Positions 46,551 through 59,502 of a stretch of 64,000 nt of DNA are shown here, in pieces. This stretch comes from Argentina anserina (taxonomy: Eukaryota; Streptophyta; Magnoliopsida; Rosales; Rosaceae): assembly GCF_933775445.1 (NCBI RefSeq), contig NC_065878.1, positions 4,176,001 through 4,240,000 on the forward strand. Reading direction: 5' to 3'. The first letter of the stretch is position 1. Each line of letters opens with the position of its first letter. The position numbers were made by a program, and so were the translations under genes. A model generated the notes under the pieces. It worked only from the letters and a program-made list of their open reading frames with translations, was not told the DNA's origin and searched no databases.

Positions 46551-48900
46551 TTAGGTTTATAATAAAACTATTGCATTATGAAACGACTATATGAAGAACA
46601 ATTCTCGGGATCGATCGACACTAGCCAATATTTTCGGTATATATATTTAGTGACCATATAAAATTTCATTCAATTTGGACCTCGTCTAACCGTCGGAATT
46701 TCTAGTAAACCGAAAACACAACTAATATGTGTCTTAAGTGATGACCCATTACCGAAATGCGAACAATGAATTTTTGTCTAAAATCAAAATTTTATGGTAA
46801 ATTCGTTTGCATATCTAAAATCATCTAATTTTTGTCACCGATTGTGCGTGATTGTACCGAGGAAACTCATCGCAAAACCCCGATCAATAGAGTTTTAATA
46901 TGTCAAAATGTGTTTTTTTTTGTTGACCGTAGCTACGAATGGTTAAACCATGTCCAAAACGGACGAAATTTTTACGGGATCCTAAATATATATACCGATC
47001 ACATCTACTGCTGTCGATCGACCATATTTCGAACTGAAGTTGTCGATCGTTGAAGTGTCCACTAATCATAAACTTTTTTATATTAGGTTTAGAATAAAAC
47101 TATTGCATTATGAAGCGACTATATAAAAGAAACGTCTCGGGATCGACCACTATCCGATGTGATCGGTATATATATTCAGGGATCCTGTAAAAATTTCATC
47201 TAATTCGAACCTCGTCTAACCGTTGGAATTTCCGGTAAACCGAAAACACCACTAATATGTCCTAAGGGAGGACCCATTACCAAGATGCGAATGCCGAAAG
47301 CCGTTTGCATATCTGAAAGTATCTGTAGGGATATCCCTACATCTGCTGGTGTCGATCGACCATATTTCGAACTGGAGTTGTCGATCACCGAAGTGTCCAC
47401 TAATGTATCATAACCTTTATATTAGGTTTAGAATAAAACTATCGCATTATGAAGCGACTATATGAAAGAAACTTCTCGGGATCGATCGACACGAGCCGAT
47501 ATGATCGGTATATATTAAGTGATCCTGTAACAATTTCATCTAATTTCAACCTCGTTTGACCATCGCAATTTTCAGTAAACCCAAAAACACCACTAATATG
47601 CCATAAGGGAAGACCAATTACCAAGATGCGAACACTGAAAGCCGTTTGCATATTTTGAAATCACCTAATTTTTGCCACCGTTTGTGTGTTGTCGCACAAA
47701 AGAAACTCAATGCCCCGGTCAATGAGAGTTTTAATATGTCAAAACGCCTCTTTTTTGGTTGACCGTAGGTATGAACGGTCAAACCATGTCCAAAACGGAC
47801 GAAATTTTTACGGGATCCCTAAATATACATACCGTTCACATCTACTGGTATCGATCGACCATATTTTGAACTAGAGTTGTCGATTGCCGAAGTGTCCACT
47901 AATGTATCATAACTTTTATATTAGATTTAGAATAAAACTATCACATTATGAAGCGACTATATGAATGAAACTTATCGGGATTGATCGACACTAGCCGATG
48001 TGATCGATATATATATATATTTAGTGATCTTGTAAAAATATCATCAAATTCTGACCTTATTTGACCGTCGGAATTTCCAGTAAACCAAAAACACCACTAA
48101 TATGCCCTAAGAGAAGACCCATTACCAAGATGCGAACACTGAAAGCCGTTTGTATATTTGAAATCACCTTATTTTTGTCACTGATTGTGCACTGTCACAC
48201 CGAAGAAACCCATTTGGGAAAGCCCCGGTCAATAGAAGTTTTAATATGTTAAAATGTCTCTTTTTTGGTTGACCGTAGGTACAAACGGTCAAACTATATC
48301 CAAAATAGACGAAAGTTTTACGGGATCGCTAAATATATATACCGATCACATCTGCTGGTGTCGATCGACCATATTTCAAACTGGAGTTGACGATTACCGA
48401 AGTGTCCACTAATGTATCATAATTTTTTATATTAAGTTTAGAGTAAAACTATCGCATTATGAAGCAACTATATGAATGAAACTTCTCGGGATCGATCGAC
48501 ACTACCCGATATAATCGGTATATATATTTAGTGACCCAATAAAAATTTCATCCATTTCGGACCTCGTTTGACAGTTGGAATTTCCGGTAAACCAAAAACA
48601 CCACTAGTACGCTCTCAAGAATGACCCATAACCAAGATGTGAATGCCGAAAAACTATTTACATATTTGAAATCACCTAATTTTTATCACCGATCATACGT
48701 GGTCGCACCGAGGAAACTCATTTGGCAAAACCCCATTAGAACAATTTGGCAAAGCCCCGGTTAATGGGGTTTTAATATGTCAAAACATTTTTTTTATCAT
48801 ATGTACAAACGGTAAAACCATGTCCAAAACGGGTGAATTTTTTACAGGGTCCTAAACTATATATATGGATTACATTTATTGGTGTCGATCGATAATATTT
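46551..48900 (+). repeat. Tandem array of about 500-bp units, five copies
   Basis: Units start with TTAGGTTTAGAATAAAACTAT at 46551, 47083, 47422, 47921 and 48432, giving lengths of about 532, 339 (internally deleted), 499, 511 and about 470 bp. Each has the same landmarks in order: TCGGGATCGATCGACAC, an AACCGTCGGAATTTC block, a CCATTACCAAGATGCGAA block, TTGACCGTAG, and TGTCGATCGACCATATTTCGAAC. Divergence between units is moderate. No coding potential. Confidence 0.88.
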
Positions 48901-50231
48901 CGAAACTATAATTTATTTGTGACTTTTTTTTTAGAATGTTTTTTGTAAGAATTCTTTTATTGTTCAAAATCCTTAAAAAAGATAATTATATTTTGTATTT
49001 CTAATACAAACCCACAAAACCCGACCTATAAAAATCCGTATAACCCGATTTAAATTAGCGAGTTTGAATTTTTATATTTATAAAAATACTCACGAGCCCT
49101 ACGCGGATGAAATCTTAGGACACACTGATTACAAACCAACATTCTATTGAATTTAAAATAATTATTCAGATTTATTCAAAAAAAAAAAGTTATTCAGCTT
49201 GGTACACTGAACTACAGGCCAGAACTACATATCAAAATCATTTTAGTCTCCCGTCTCCGTTATTTGAGATTAATTGGTGGGACCACTATATACACTAATT
49301 GTTGACGTTGTTCATCATGAATGGTCTATCATTGACGGACATGTATGACCAGGACCGTACTGTTTGTTGTTGACACTGACATGAAATTATTTGAGCAGTG
49401 GAACCCATCATCGTAAAACACTTGCCATTGAGATTTGATCCATTAATCGATCGAGCGGTTGAGATCAACCAATTAATAACTTGTGCCAAAACTAAGCTAG
49501 CTCTCTCATCCTAATTATTATAAACCTTCCGGCCGAGTTTATCACACCTGATTGGAATGGATGGGCATAATACTAATTGAATAAATTGGATTAGACTCAA
49601 GCCGAAAATGTTTCAAAAGAAAAAGATCGACTCAACCCGAAACTTGTAAGATGAGATTTTCGTTTGGGAGTTGGAGCTAAAGATCGATGTCATACCATGT
49701 GAGTTGCTCAAATCCAAACCAACCAGAAAAGAGGGGAGGCCGTGATGCTGGTGACAACAATGGCAATTGTAAGATGACAAAGAAGAATGAAAAAGAAGAA
49801 TGAAGAAGAAGAATGTAGAGGAGAAACAAAACGCACAAGTCAGATTTTATCAAACTAGCAACGCTATTTTGCTACTGACATGATCGAAGATGTATGCTTT
49901 CTCAATTTGGTGCGTGGAAATGGAATAATGAACTTACATGCAATATGGCCAAAAAGCTTTTCCGAAGTGAAAGTACGTACGCAATACATATATCCTTCTA
50001 GTCGTGGCTAAAACTTATCCCGGATGACGCCGGACGGTTATAACCGGCGCCAGTCTCTAAATCTCCCTCAGTTTCAGTTGCTAAAGAGCAACGACAAGAC
50101 TGTAGGGATCCAATCAAGTGGTGCTTATTTTATCGTATACATAATAAGATAAGTTAAGGGCATATATACCCTCCAAACATTACTTAATATAAACTGCATG
50201 AACTAAAATCCTAGAAGGCCACTCAGTCTTT
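48901..50231. other. Intergenic DNA downstream of the carboxylesterase
   Basis: Nothing recognisable apart from the GC-rich words next to the array, a GAAGAATGA-rich purine tract near 49780-49825 and the presumed 3' untranslated region of the carboxylesterase near 50150-50231. Confidence 0.35.
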
Positions 50232-51278
50232 TCAGTGCTTCTCCACGAACCCCTTGATCCCTTCAATGAGACGCTCAGTCTCTGCAGCTGTTTCTGGGTC
50301 CATGTCAACTGCAACCTTATTGAGATAGAAGCTGTGCATCATTCCCTTGTTCATCAGAATCTCCACATCTTTGTGCGCCTTCTTCATGGCCTCGTAGTAC
50401 TCCATCTCTGTGTCAATGATCAGGTCCTTCTCCGCAATGCACAGCAGGAACGGCGGCAACTTCAGCCCTTCCAACGGTGGAGCCCTCGACCCCATCGGAC
50501 ACGTAATAGGATCGTCTTTCGTCGACCCCTCAGGTAGGGCAAGCCCCAAGAACTTGTCCACCATATCAAGTGTAAGGAATGGAGACTGGGGCTGCTCCAG
50601 CTCCGACTTGCTCCTCTCCGACCGAACGAAACCCGGGTGGATGGGGATCCCGCCGGCGAGTTTCAGTGGACTCAAGTCTATATTCCCCGCTTTAGCCGCC
50701 ACGTGGTGGACAATGTTCCCTCCAGAGCTATCTCCGATGAGGAAAACTCTGTTGAAATCGGCATAGCTGAGAAGCCACGGCTCTTTTTGTTCCGCTAGGG
50801 CAACAGAACGGAGCCAAAGTAGAGCAGAGTAGCCGTCTTCGATTGCCGCCGGGAGGCGGTGCTCCGGTGATAGGCGTTGATAAACGGACACGACAATGGC
50901 GTTGGCGGAGCGGGAGAGCTTAGTGTATATGTGGTAGTACATGTACCAGTCAGCTTGGCTGATGCAGAAGCCTCCTCCATGGAAATGAAGTATGATGGGG
51001 AGCTTTAGTTGCTCACCTTTGACTTTGTTGTCATCGATTTCCTCTGGTTTTGGCTGCTGCTCCGGGAGGTAAATCCGGACACGAAGGCCCGAGTTTTGGT
51101 CGACCAACACGTCCTTAGTGGCCACTCCTTCGATGAATTCGTCGTGGGGCGGGACTGGCTCGGCCATGAACTTGACCTCGGGAGGTCCAGTCCATGTTCG
51201 GTCGACTGAGCCATCATCATAGACTCTTAGCCAACCGGACACTTCCTGGACAAGCTTCTTGTTATTATCACTGACCAT
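50232..51278 (-). CDS. Plant carboxylesterase (CXE family, alpha/beta hydrolase fold-3)
   Basis: A single-exon gene of 348 residues, usual for plant CXEs. The oxyanion-hole motif HGGG is at 100-103, the nucleophile elbow GDSSGGN gives Ser184, and the acid and base are Asp285 (AEKDLIID) and His315 (MMHSFY). VYQRLSPEHRLPAA matches the conserved segment after strand 4. There is no signal peptide, so a soluble cytosolic enzyme is expected. CXEs hydrolyse small esters; relatives act on volatiles, xenobiotics and hormone-like esters, and the GID1 receptor belongs to the same fold family but lacks the catalytic His. The substrate here cannot be told. The N-terminal block (SGWLRVYDDGSVDRTWTGPP) marks a distinct CXE subgroup. 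A TATA box lies about 95 bp upstream. This is the only intact non-transposon gene in the window. Confidence 0.95.
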   Translation of the reverse strand: MVSDNNKKLVQEVSGWLRVYDDGSVDRTWTGPPEVKFMAEPVPPHDEFIEGVATKDVLVDQNSGLRVRIYLPEQQPKPEEIDDNKVKGEQLKLPIILHFHGGGFCISQADWYMYYHIYTKLSRSANAIVVSVYQRLSPEHRLPAAIEDGYSALLWLRSVALAEQKEPWLLSYADFNRVFLIGDSSGGNIVHHVAAKAGNIDLSPLKLAGGIPIHPGFVRSERSKSELEQPQSPFLTLDMVDKFLGLALPEGSTKDDPITCPMGSRAPPLEGLKLPPFLLCIAEKDLIIDTEMEYYEAMKKAHKDVEILMNKGMMHSFYLNKVAVDMDPETAAETERLIEGIKGFVEKH

Positions 51279-51370
51279 GATGATAACGAAGATGATAATG
51301 ATCGAGGTCGAGTATATATTTAGATTTGAGAGTGAACGAATATGGCCCGTTAGGTCTAGTTAGCTAGCTA

Positions 51371-51380
51371 CTTATATAGA
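51371..51380 (-). promoter_or_regulatory. TATA box of the carboxylesterase
   Basis: TCTATATAAG on the minus strand, about 95 bp before the ATG at 51278. The truncated paralogue has an equivalent box at 35055. Confidence 0.65.
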
Positions 51381-53690
51381 AATAGAAGTTCAGAGCTATG
51401 AGCAAATATCTGAGCCACCAAGAATTTTCTCAAATTGTGATCAGGAATTATAATTATATGATATCAGATTATCAGTCATCTAATTAATTAGTTGTTCTCT
51501 TCTCAGACCAAGAAAGGTCCAAGTCTTCTTTTCATATAAATCTTATGGTATGTACGTGGTTGACCTCTTTCCATTCCAACATCCTTTTCCTATGTCATAG
51601 CATATTTTAATTCGTGAGAAGTTTGAGTGAATTCCCTTTGTACATGCGGCCAGATTCCTGAACATGCAGCCCTAGTATCTCGATCGGAGAATCCCCTTAT
51701 GATTTTCTACCTCAAATCATACACCAAAAACAAAATGGTACAGCAAAAAAACCTGCAGAATCCCATAGATATCAAAGATTTAGTACGTTCGTCAGTGTTC
51801 GCATGCACCAACTCTTTGATAATTTAGTATCACTAAGGCACTATCCTAGTAGCTTGACACTAATTAGGGCTTCGATCTTGTGATATAGTTCATTATATTG
51901 TCAACATGAGCAACACTGAGAATATTAATTAATCCTTTAATCTTATGCCGATATAGAGCCAGCTCTAAAAGAAGCAAATGAATAAAAAGGGCTTGGTAAT
52001 TTGGTCTAACCAAATGAACAAGAGACTTTTTTTTAATTACCTATGAACCATATTGTATAGCGTTGTTATACACGTTGTAACAATAGCCTTGAAATAATAC
52101 CAAATTGATGATAAACGACTTATCATTTTGGATAAGAAATTTTTTTTGAAAAGCTATTCAGAAAGGAAAAAACAAAAATGTATCTGTTGAAGTTACAATG
52201 GACGTGTTTCACGATCGAGAAATGTAGGGCGCGGGAAACAAAACTTTTGACCCAGAATCTTGTGGCTCGAAATATCATCGACAGGGTATAATGGTTAGTT
52301 CTTCCCTACACATGTGGATATGAGAGCTAGAGTGAACGAATCATAGATGGTGGGTAATTGTGGGGCTTCTGTACGTTGGAGGTGGGAACCGAGTCGTCTT
52401 CAGCAGCACCCCGTGGAACCTACGGTGTAAAATATCTCAACAAAGAAAACCAAATAGTTTGTCTGGATAAAGTTTATATGGCCGGATTGAGTTGCATGTC
52501 TTTTAATTGTTGATCCAGTTTTCGTGCCAAAAAATAATTGATCCTGTTTGTCCAAATTCTATCTTAATTAAGCAGGTGGCTATCACAGATCACATACTTG
52601 TCGTCTTTTTATTTTATCTTGTGTAACACGATCAAGATTAGATGTGTAGTGCCAACTGCCCACCCATATTCTAGCTGGCAGAAGTTCCAATTTAATTGCA
52701 TGAAAAAATGATCAGTGAGGGTTGATGAAATTAATTATTTGTGAGCCTATGCGCGCATTCATATAAGTCCACACTTAAAAAGTTTTTACGGAGTAATGAG
52801 ATCATCCACCAAAAAGTTTTCCATATTGAGAATGCGATGGCTGTTGAATCTTGGTTGCAAGATCTTGAGGTCCAAGTATTGGGAAATTTGTTCGCAGGTT
52901 CATCATAACCTTATTGGCTCTGAAACAATTTAGTGAAAATTTCCATGGATGGTGCGCAAATGGGGTACCCAAGGCTGCTTTCAAGTTTCAACAGTTCTGT
53001 ACTTGACCATAGAACAAGTAATATCAGTGCGCACTACTTTATGTCACCTAATAGAATTTTCTGTGCAAGTGTATGTATGGTCAAAAGAAAATGCAAAAGC
53101 TCATGGCGAAGTCCTCATCAAACTATTCAAGCTAAAATTTGAACAAGAAAAATGATCTGTCTTTCTGTGTATGTGAAGTTCTTATATGATGCCTACCTTG
53201 ATCTGTACGTGTTAGTGATAGTCGGTAGCTAATTCATACGGGTCTAGTTTTTCTTCTATTTTTGTGGTGCGAGTCTCTGTTAGTCACTTAGTCTACATTT
53301 TCTATTGGCTTATATATGCAACTGTGTGCTTGATTAAAATGGAATGATCTTCCTCTAGACGTATATGTACCGGTCCTATAATTAAGGTTGTTGATTTTTC
53401 TTTTTTCCAACAATACTCGATCCATGGGAAAAAAAATCTCAACCATTTATTTTTTTTGCCAAAATACTTATCTATGTATGGACATATGATTTGATAGCAA
53501 GGAACATGATTCAATGATGGAAGCCATTCATTGTGAAACTAATTCTTGTCTTACTATTTATCGGAAAAAGAAGCTTGCAGCTAGGGGTAGTATTGGAAAC
53601 ATCAGGTCGTATTTGAGGGGGAGTTGGTTAAATAAGTTGGTATCTGTCTTGTCATCAGCAGTTGTTAGGGTGGCAATTAGTTGAAACGGT
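51381..53690. other. Carboxylesterase upstream region and spacer, nothing else recognised
   Basis: Contains the upstream regulatory region of the carboxylesterase (first few hundred bp). Short frames at 52800-53155 on both strands do not resemble a known family and lack exon support. Confidence 0.35.
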
Positions 53691-54499
53691 TAGGTTTTGA
53701 CCCAAAACTAAGAGCTGAACTGAACTTTAACTTCAGTTCAGTTTTCAGTCTTCCAACAAGCCAAATTGAAAACTAAACTGATTAGTTCAGTTCAGTTTTT
53801 TCTGGTTTTTTTTTCAGTTTTTTTTTTCAGAAATGAAAAAAAAAACTGTAGACATAATCAATAATGTAAGGATTACAAGCTTCTACAATACAAAATCAAT
53901 AAATGATACAAGGATTACAAGATTCTGCAATACAAAATCAATAAAAGTCATTCTGCAATCTAAAGTCCCCAAAATAAGAAACTATGAGGCTGCAGATGAT
54001 TTCCTCTCTAATATAAAAAATGTTTTTCCTGCAATAGAGGGAAATAAAACAAGCTTTAATACAAGCGCTTTTGTTCATCGTCAACAAGACCAATTTTATA
54101 ATCAAATGCAAATTAATATGGCATATTAAAACCTCATACAACAAAACATAATTAAACAAAAAAGAAACAACCAAAGTTTAAAACAATAACAATAGTACTG
54201 CCTTGTTATTGATGCAACATGAATTGAACCAAATAATTAACAAACAAACAAGACTAAGAAATTGACAAAAGGGTTGAATGAAAATCAAACAAACTAAAGA
54301 ATCAAAATAGATTCTGCTAATATACAATGACTCATGTATAAGCAACTTCATTCTAATTGACTGATGTCCACTCATGGAAGGGCACAGGTTTTGAATTAGC
54401 TGCCGACTCATTCATTCAAACACGGTAGAGAAAACGGAAGGAACTCCTACCATGAATGTGTGAATGATTTGGGAGATAACATCAAACAATCAATCAATG
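53691..54499. other. Repeat-like AT-rich DNA
   Basis: A GTTCAGTTCAG-rich stretch (53700-53810) and two adjacent copies of an about 42-bp unit (AAGGATTACAAG to ACAAAATCAATAAA, 53868-53945). The start (GGGTGGCAATT at 53669) resembles a hAT terminus, but no matching right end was found. Confidence 0.35.
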
Positions 54500-55137
54500 T
54501 ACGAGACATAGTAGTACACTTTTATGAACAGAGGCAAAGGCGTGAAGCAGCTGGTTTATAGCTTCTTGGCTTGGAGATGTGAGAAAGGTTTTGGCAGAGT
54601 TTTGGCGACACTAACGTTGGGAAGAGATCTTTTTTCTGTTGCCTCTCCTCTCCTATTTATAGAGGATGTCTCTTCTATTTTTTTGAGTAATTATGGTTAA
54701 GAAACCCTAGCAGTTCATCCATGGGCTTTCTGGATTGGTTTGAGCCTTAAAATATAACTTTGATCCACAATAGGAAAATCGCTCAAACCTACCTTTTCTC
54801 ACTAAATTGATGATTTCGTCCTCCAGAAAAATGATATTGTTGTAATTATAAAGGATCTGTAAAGTAGACTCATATGGCTTTTCAATGATATATTCCTCAT
54901 AATTTTCCTCTATTTAGTTTGCCCACTATGGTTCGTCGAAGTTGACTGTTATGGAGAGGCATAATCCTAATTTTGGGTTTCTTTGCTCTTTTTGGTCTTT
55001 TAAACACATTTTTCTCTTATTTTGCTCCAATATACTTAAGAACAATAAACTAAGTCAAAATAGACATTTTTAAGAGAATAACTAAACTAAATGAGAGGGA
55101 TAACATATTAAGAATATCACATTATATGCTCATGTCA
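54500..55137 (-). mobile_element. Truncated solo-LTR-like copy F
   Basis: The right end (TATATGCTCATGTCA at 55137) and internal blocks (GTAAAGTAGACTCATATGG near 54860; a TATAAATAG box on the minus strand near 54655) match elements B and D. The left end is not recognisable and no TSD could be assigned. The MITE that follows begins within 3 bp of its right end. Confidence 0.6.
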
Positions 55138-55139
55138 AC

Positions 55140-55767
55140 AATTTTGTCCTTCACATTTCAAATTAAACTCATTAGTCCCTTATATCTTATTTTTCAATAG
55201 TTTAGTCTATTTCATCACAAAATTGTCAATTAAATTGATAAAATGGCTAAAAGACCCTAATTAAATTAAATTTTCTTTTTCTCTTTTGTTTTTTTTCCCT
55301 TATGTTTCTTTCTCTCTATTTTTCTCGTTCCGAGAGTCATCATAGACGAACATGTATCTACAAGTATCTCACTAGATCCACACGTCTTCGCCACTCTAAA
55401 TGAAACTCAATTCTTGATATCGTTGAACTCTTCAAAAAAAATCTGCACATCTACGACATTCAAGATGAATGAGGAAACAAGAGAGATTGGGAGAGCGAGA
55501 GGTGAGAGAATGTAAAATAAAACATAGGATGACAAAGAGGTAGCTACGTGTTTCTTAAGACTTGTTGCTCGTTTGTGAGACACGGGTGTGTGTGAGAGAG
55601 AGAGATGGAAGAAGAGAAAAAAAGAAAAAGAAAAACTTGATTTAAATGAGGGTGTGTTAGTCATTTTAATAAACTTACATTTTTCATTTCAGCAAAATGG
55701 ACCTTATTGTTTAGAATTAAGAGATTTGAGACTAACCAATTTAATTTGAAAGGTGGAGGACAAAATT
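55140..55767. mobile_element. MITE with long terminal inverted repeats
   Basis: AATTTTGTCCTTCACATTTC at the left is matched by the complement of the right end (AATTTTGTCCTCCACCTTTC), and the similarity carries on for about 80 bp with mismatches. Long TIRs without coding sequence suggest a Mutator-like MITE. The target duplication is unclear. Confidence 0.7.
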
Positions 55768-55859
55768 ATTTTAAAAAATAAAATTTATGGAGTAACAAGT
55801 ATTTTATCCAATTTGAAACGATTGAGTATACAGCTTAACAGATCAGACTAAGAAATAAT

Positions 55860-56808
55860 TGATGATTCCTAAAAACGAGTTGTTTTTCCCTTTGTTTTGT
55901 GGGTTTCTTGGGGTTAGAGTTTCTTCTACATCGAGCTTGAGGCCATGAACTTGTTAGGGTTCAACGAGGAAAGACGGGGGAAGACCTAGGTGTTTAAGTC
56001 AATACCAGCTACAAAACTACAAAGACAAGACAAATTAAGGTGATCACAGGGTTTTGAAACCGCAAAACCTGGAGCTCTTATGCATCTTTTCTCGTGAGTT
56101 CGGCGCTCGTCTGGCGGCTCCCTTGCTCTATTTAGGGCTGCTACTGGACGAGTAATGAAATAATAGGGGCTTTGGAATCATGGGGGAGTTTCGCTCAGGG
56201 TTTGACTGTTGTTTTTCGCGACAAGTATGTGATGGCATCTCCGGGGTTGGAGGGTGGCGGCTGTACAATGATGGTGTACTCACCATGGAATCCATTCTCT
56301 TGCTGCAGCGAGGGGTTTGGTTTCTCTTGGTGACGGTGCGGAGGTGTTGTGTGGGCTTGTTGATTCTTCTGCTACGGAGTTGTGTGGGGCTTTTCTGGGT
56401 GGTGAGGATATTCTATGGCTCGCCGGTTTTGGTGCGACATCAGATTTTGGCGGAGCTCGTGGTTGGAGGTGACGGCCATGCTGTACAACGGGAGGTATAA
56501 CACCCCGACCCGAAAATAAGTTCCCTGTAATTTTAAGGCTTTGGATTTCAATATTCAAATTCGTGGTATGTTAAAAATTAACCTCTCATAATAGAAAATT
56601 ATTGTCATTGAGTTCTAATTAATTTCTTAGCACAGTTAAGTGGAGACGACGATACGAGATTGTTGACGCAAACGACATGTTAAACATAGTTTTAATGAAA
56701 AAGTTACAAGTGTTTTTGTTAGGAGGACATTTGGGTTTTTTCACCTACCGTATGTTTGATTAAAACTAGTCTCCCCCACCCCATTTCAGTTTTTTCCAAA
56801 GAAAACCA

Positions 56809-56884
<76 letters not shown>

Positions 56885-57013
56885 CTACCCTTGATACATA
56901 TCGCATTTTTGCGATTTCTTTTCCGTCTAGCTTCAGTTTTTTGGGTGATTCTTGCAGCGTTGGAATCATATGTTCATCCTCCATCAATCTATGGTAGTGA
57001 GTTGAGGTATTTG
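55860..57013 (+). other. GC-richer repeat remnant and Gypsy-LTR-like start
   Basis: The part 56180-56500 is G-rich with a 106-residue frame and resembles L1 5'-region DNA (compare 36650-37400), without a domain. At about 56498 an LTR-like start (TATAACACCCCGACCCG) begins a stretch that runs on after element D at 58456. Low certainty on both. Confidence 0.3.
56812..56881 (+). repeat. (GA)n microsatellite
   Basis: About 70 bp of pure GA repeats. Confidence 0.95.
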
Positions 57014-58450
57014 TGTTGTCAAATTTTAATAACTTCGTAAGTGCACGGATCAGTCGTACTAAAGCTTATGCAAGTAAAGGGTCATTCCAACTAGAGATCG
57101 ATAATCAACTTCTAATCCTAACTAATTGATTAAATAAACACACATAGTGAACAAAGAACTAAAGACAAATCGGGAAAAGAGTTTTCGAAAGAGTTTGTAA
57201 AACAATGACGGACAACACTATGGCTTCTAACTTCATTGTCACAATCCTATTCGGGTTCCTAGTCTTTTAATTACTAGTTATTAAACTGGTGTCAAAGAAT
57301 CCATCATATAAGCCTTATGGTAGAGTACTTATATGCATAAGTTCTCCAAAGTATGAATATTACCTTATGGCAGAGTATAGTACTCAAGTTACTCTCAGAC
57401 GTATGACATCTACTCTAAGTGTCAATAAAGTTTAATGAGAACAAAAGACTCACACAAACTGAATAAAACATGACATCTATTTTACCAATTTATAGTCTTT
57501 AATCAAAAGAAGTATTCAAGATTCAGCATGGGCATCTACCTACTCTTGCATCAGATAATTTAAACCAAAATCTTAGAGGTCGCGAGTCAATAGTATTTTG
57601 AAATAAGCAACAATTCTCATAGAAATTAAAGACTTAACACCAATCTAATAATGAAGTAATCATCCAACTAAAAACATCAAATAATCATGCTAAGGATCCA
57701 TTTTGGTCCTAACAGAAGTACTAGCTAAGAAAACATAGCAAAAACATAAAAAATGAAAGGGAAAGATGGATAGATGGATAAATGGATGGATGGATGGACA
57801 ATCTCTGCTCCCTTAGGCATCTACATTGTACTTCAGAGACCTCCTCTTCATACAAAATTCGTCCTCTCTTATATAGGGAAGATTCTTGGTCATCTTTGAC
57901 TTAAAGTTTCCTTCTAAGACTTGGATTCAGACTCCTTTCTTGATATAGAATGAGAAAACATTGAATTATTGCTTGTACAATTAGGAAATAAGTTCATCAT
58001 TGAGTCCACATCTAAATCAACTTCCTTGAAGCATTAGAATTTGATGATCTTGTGCCACATAACTTGAAAACTACATGAATGTCAGAAAATCCGAGCAGAA
58101 TTCTTGATGTGACCTTGCTTCATTTAAATGATCCTAACTTTCTCTCAAATTATCGAAATTGAGATCCGTAAAATCCTACATAAAGTAGACTTGTGTATCT
58201 TTCCAATGGTGTAAGGTACATACACTCTCTTAGTGGCTTGGCAAATTTGGAATTTCTGGACTAGCAGATTCTGAAATTTGAGATTAAAGTTCCTTTCAAT
58301 CTTTTCTATCTCATTTTAGCTTGTTTTCTTCAATCTTTGACACAAACCTATAAAAATACTAAAAAACATAAAAGAACTAAAAAAAAGGAGAACTAAACAT
58401 AAATACCAAGGATATTATGCATAGAATTACATGCTAGTATGAGCACATCA
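57014..58450 (-). mobile_element. Solo-LTR-like element D (TSD ATTTG)
   Basis: Begins TGTTGTCA, ends GAGCACATCA, flanked by exact ATTTG repeats (57009-57013 and 58451-58455). At 1437 bp it is the shortest full copy of the family. It carries the conserved AAATCCTACATAAAGTAGAC block and a GGATGGATGGATGG microsatellite (about 57765-57800). No coding domain. Confidence 0.85.
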
Positions 58451-59502
58451 ATTTGAAATTGTATAGAGCCCAGAAACACATAAATGTGTTGTTGTCTCGT
58501 TTTGAAGGCGTGATAGAACTCCCTCCTCTGACAACCAATCGAGGTAATTCTTGCCGGCAGAGCCATGAACGGTCTAGAGACGAGATACCCAATATTGGAA
58601 TAATTAGCTCTTGCGCTTATCGTAGCAGCGAGACGACTGTGCCATTACTTCCAAGCTCATAGTATCCACGTACTTACAAACCAACCCCTCAAACAAGTAC
58701 TGCAGAATCTAAAACACTCGGGGCGACTCAGTAAGTGGGCTATTGAGCTAACAGAATTTGACATCGATTACAAGCCATGACCCATCATAAAGGGCCAAGC
58801 CGTAGCTGATTTTATTGCATAAATGATCCTCCAAGATGCGGCGGGGATAGCACCAGGCGATGTCATAACCCACACCACGACTTCCCCATGGAACTTACAT
58901 GTGGACGGTTCCAGCTGCGCCAAGTCTAGTGGCGCAAGCATCATCTTGAGCGGACCGGGGGGACTCGAGCTGGAGTACGCTCTCAAATTCAATTTTGCTG
59001 CCTCCAACAATGTAGCGGAATACGAAGCATTGATTGCAGGACTACAGCTGGCCCTCAGCACTGGCGCAACTAGTATCAACATATTTAGCCACTCTCAACT
59101 GGTAGTCAATCAAGTCACCGGGTCTTTCACCGCCAAAGATGAACAGTTAGCAGCCTACTTGGCATACGTCAAGGCGTTATTAAAACGATTCGAATTCTAT
59201 CACATCACCCCGATCCCGAGGGCCAGTAACGCAAGGGCAGACTCCTTAGTAAGGCTTGCCACGACACATCCACATCAATGCCATAAGGATACCAGGGTCG
59301 AAGTGCTCCACCATCCCTCCACCTCCCATACTTTACAGGAGATATGCCAGATAGAACGACACCAAGGCTCGTGGATGGATGAGATCATAGCACTTAAGCG
59401 TGATGACAAGCTATCTGAAGACATGGATACCGCAAGACAACTAAAGAGATGCGCAGTGATATACTACTTGCGAAACGGCACACTCTATCGCCAGGGCCTG
59501 TT

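Noticed and set aside
52802..53155. A small gene suggested by 60-70 codon frames on both strands
   Set aside because: No recognisable domain, no splice support and overlapping frames on opposite strands.
53669..54500. A hAT transposon start at GGGTGGCAATT
   Set aside because: No matching inverted end or 8-bp duplication was found downstream.
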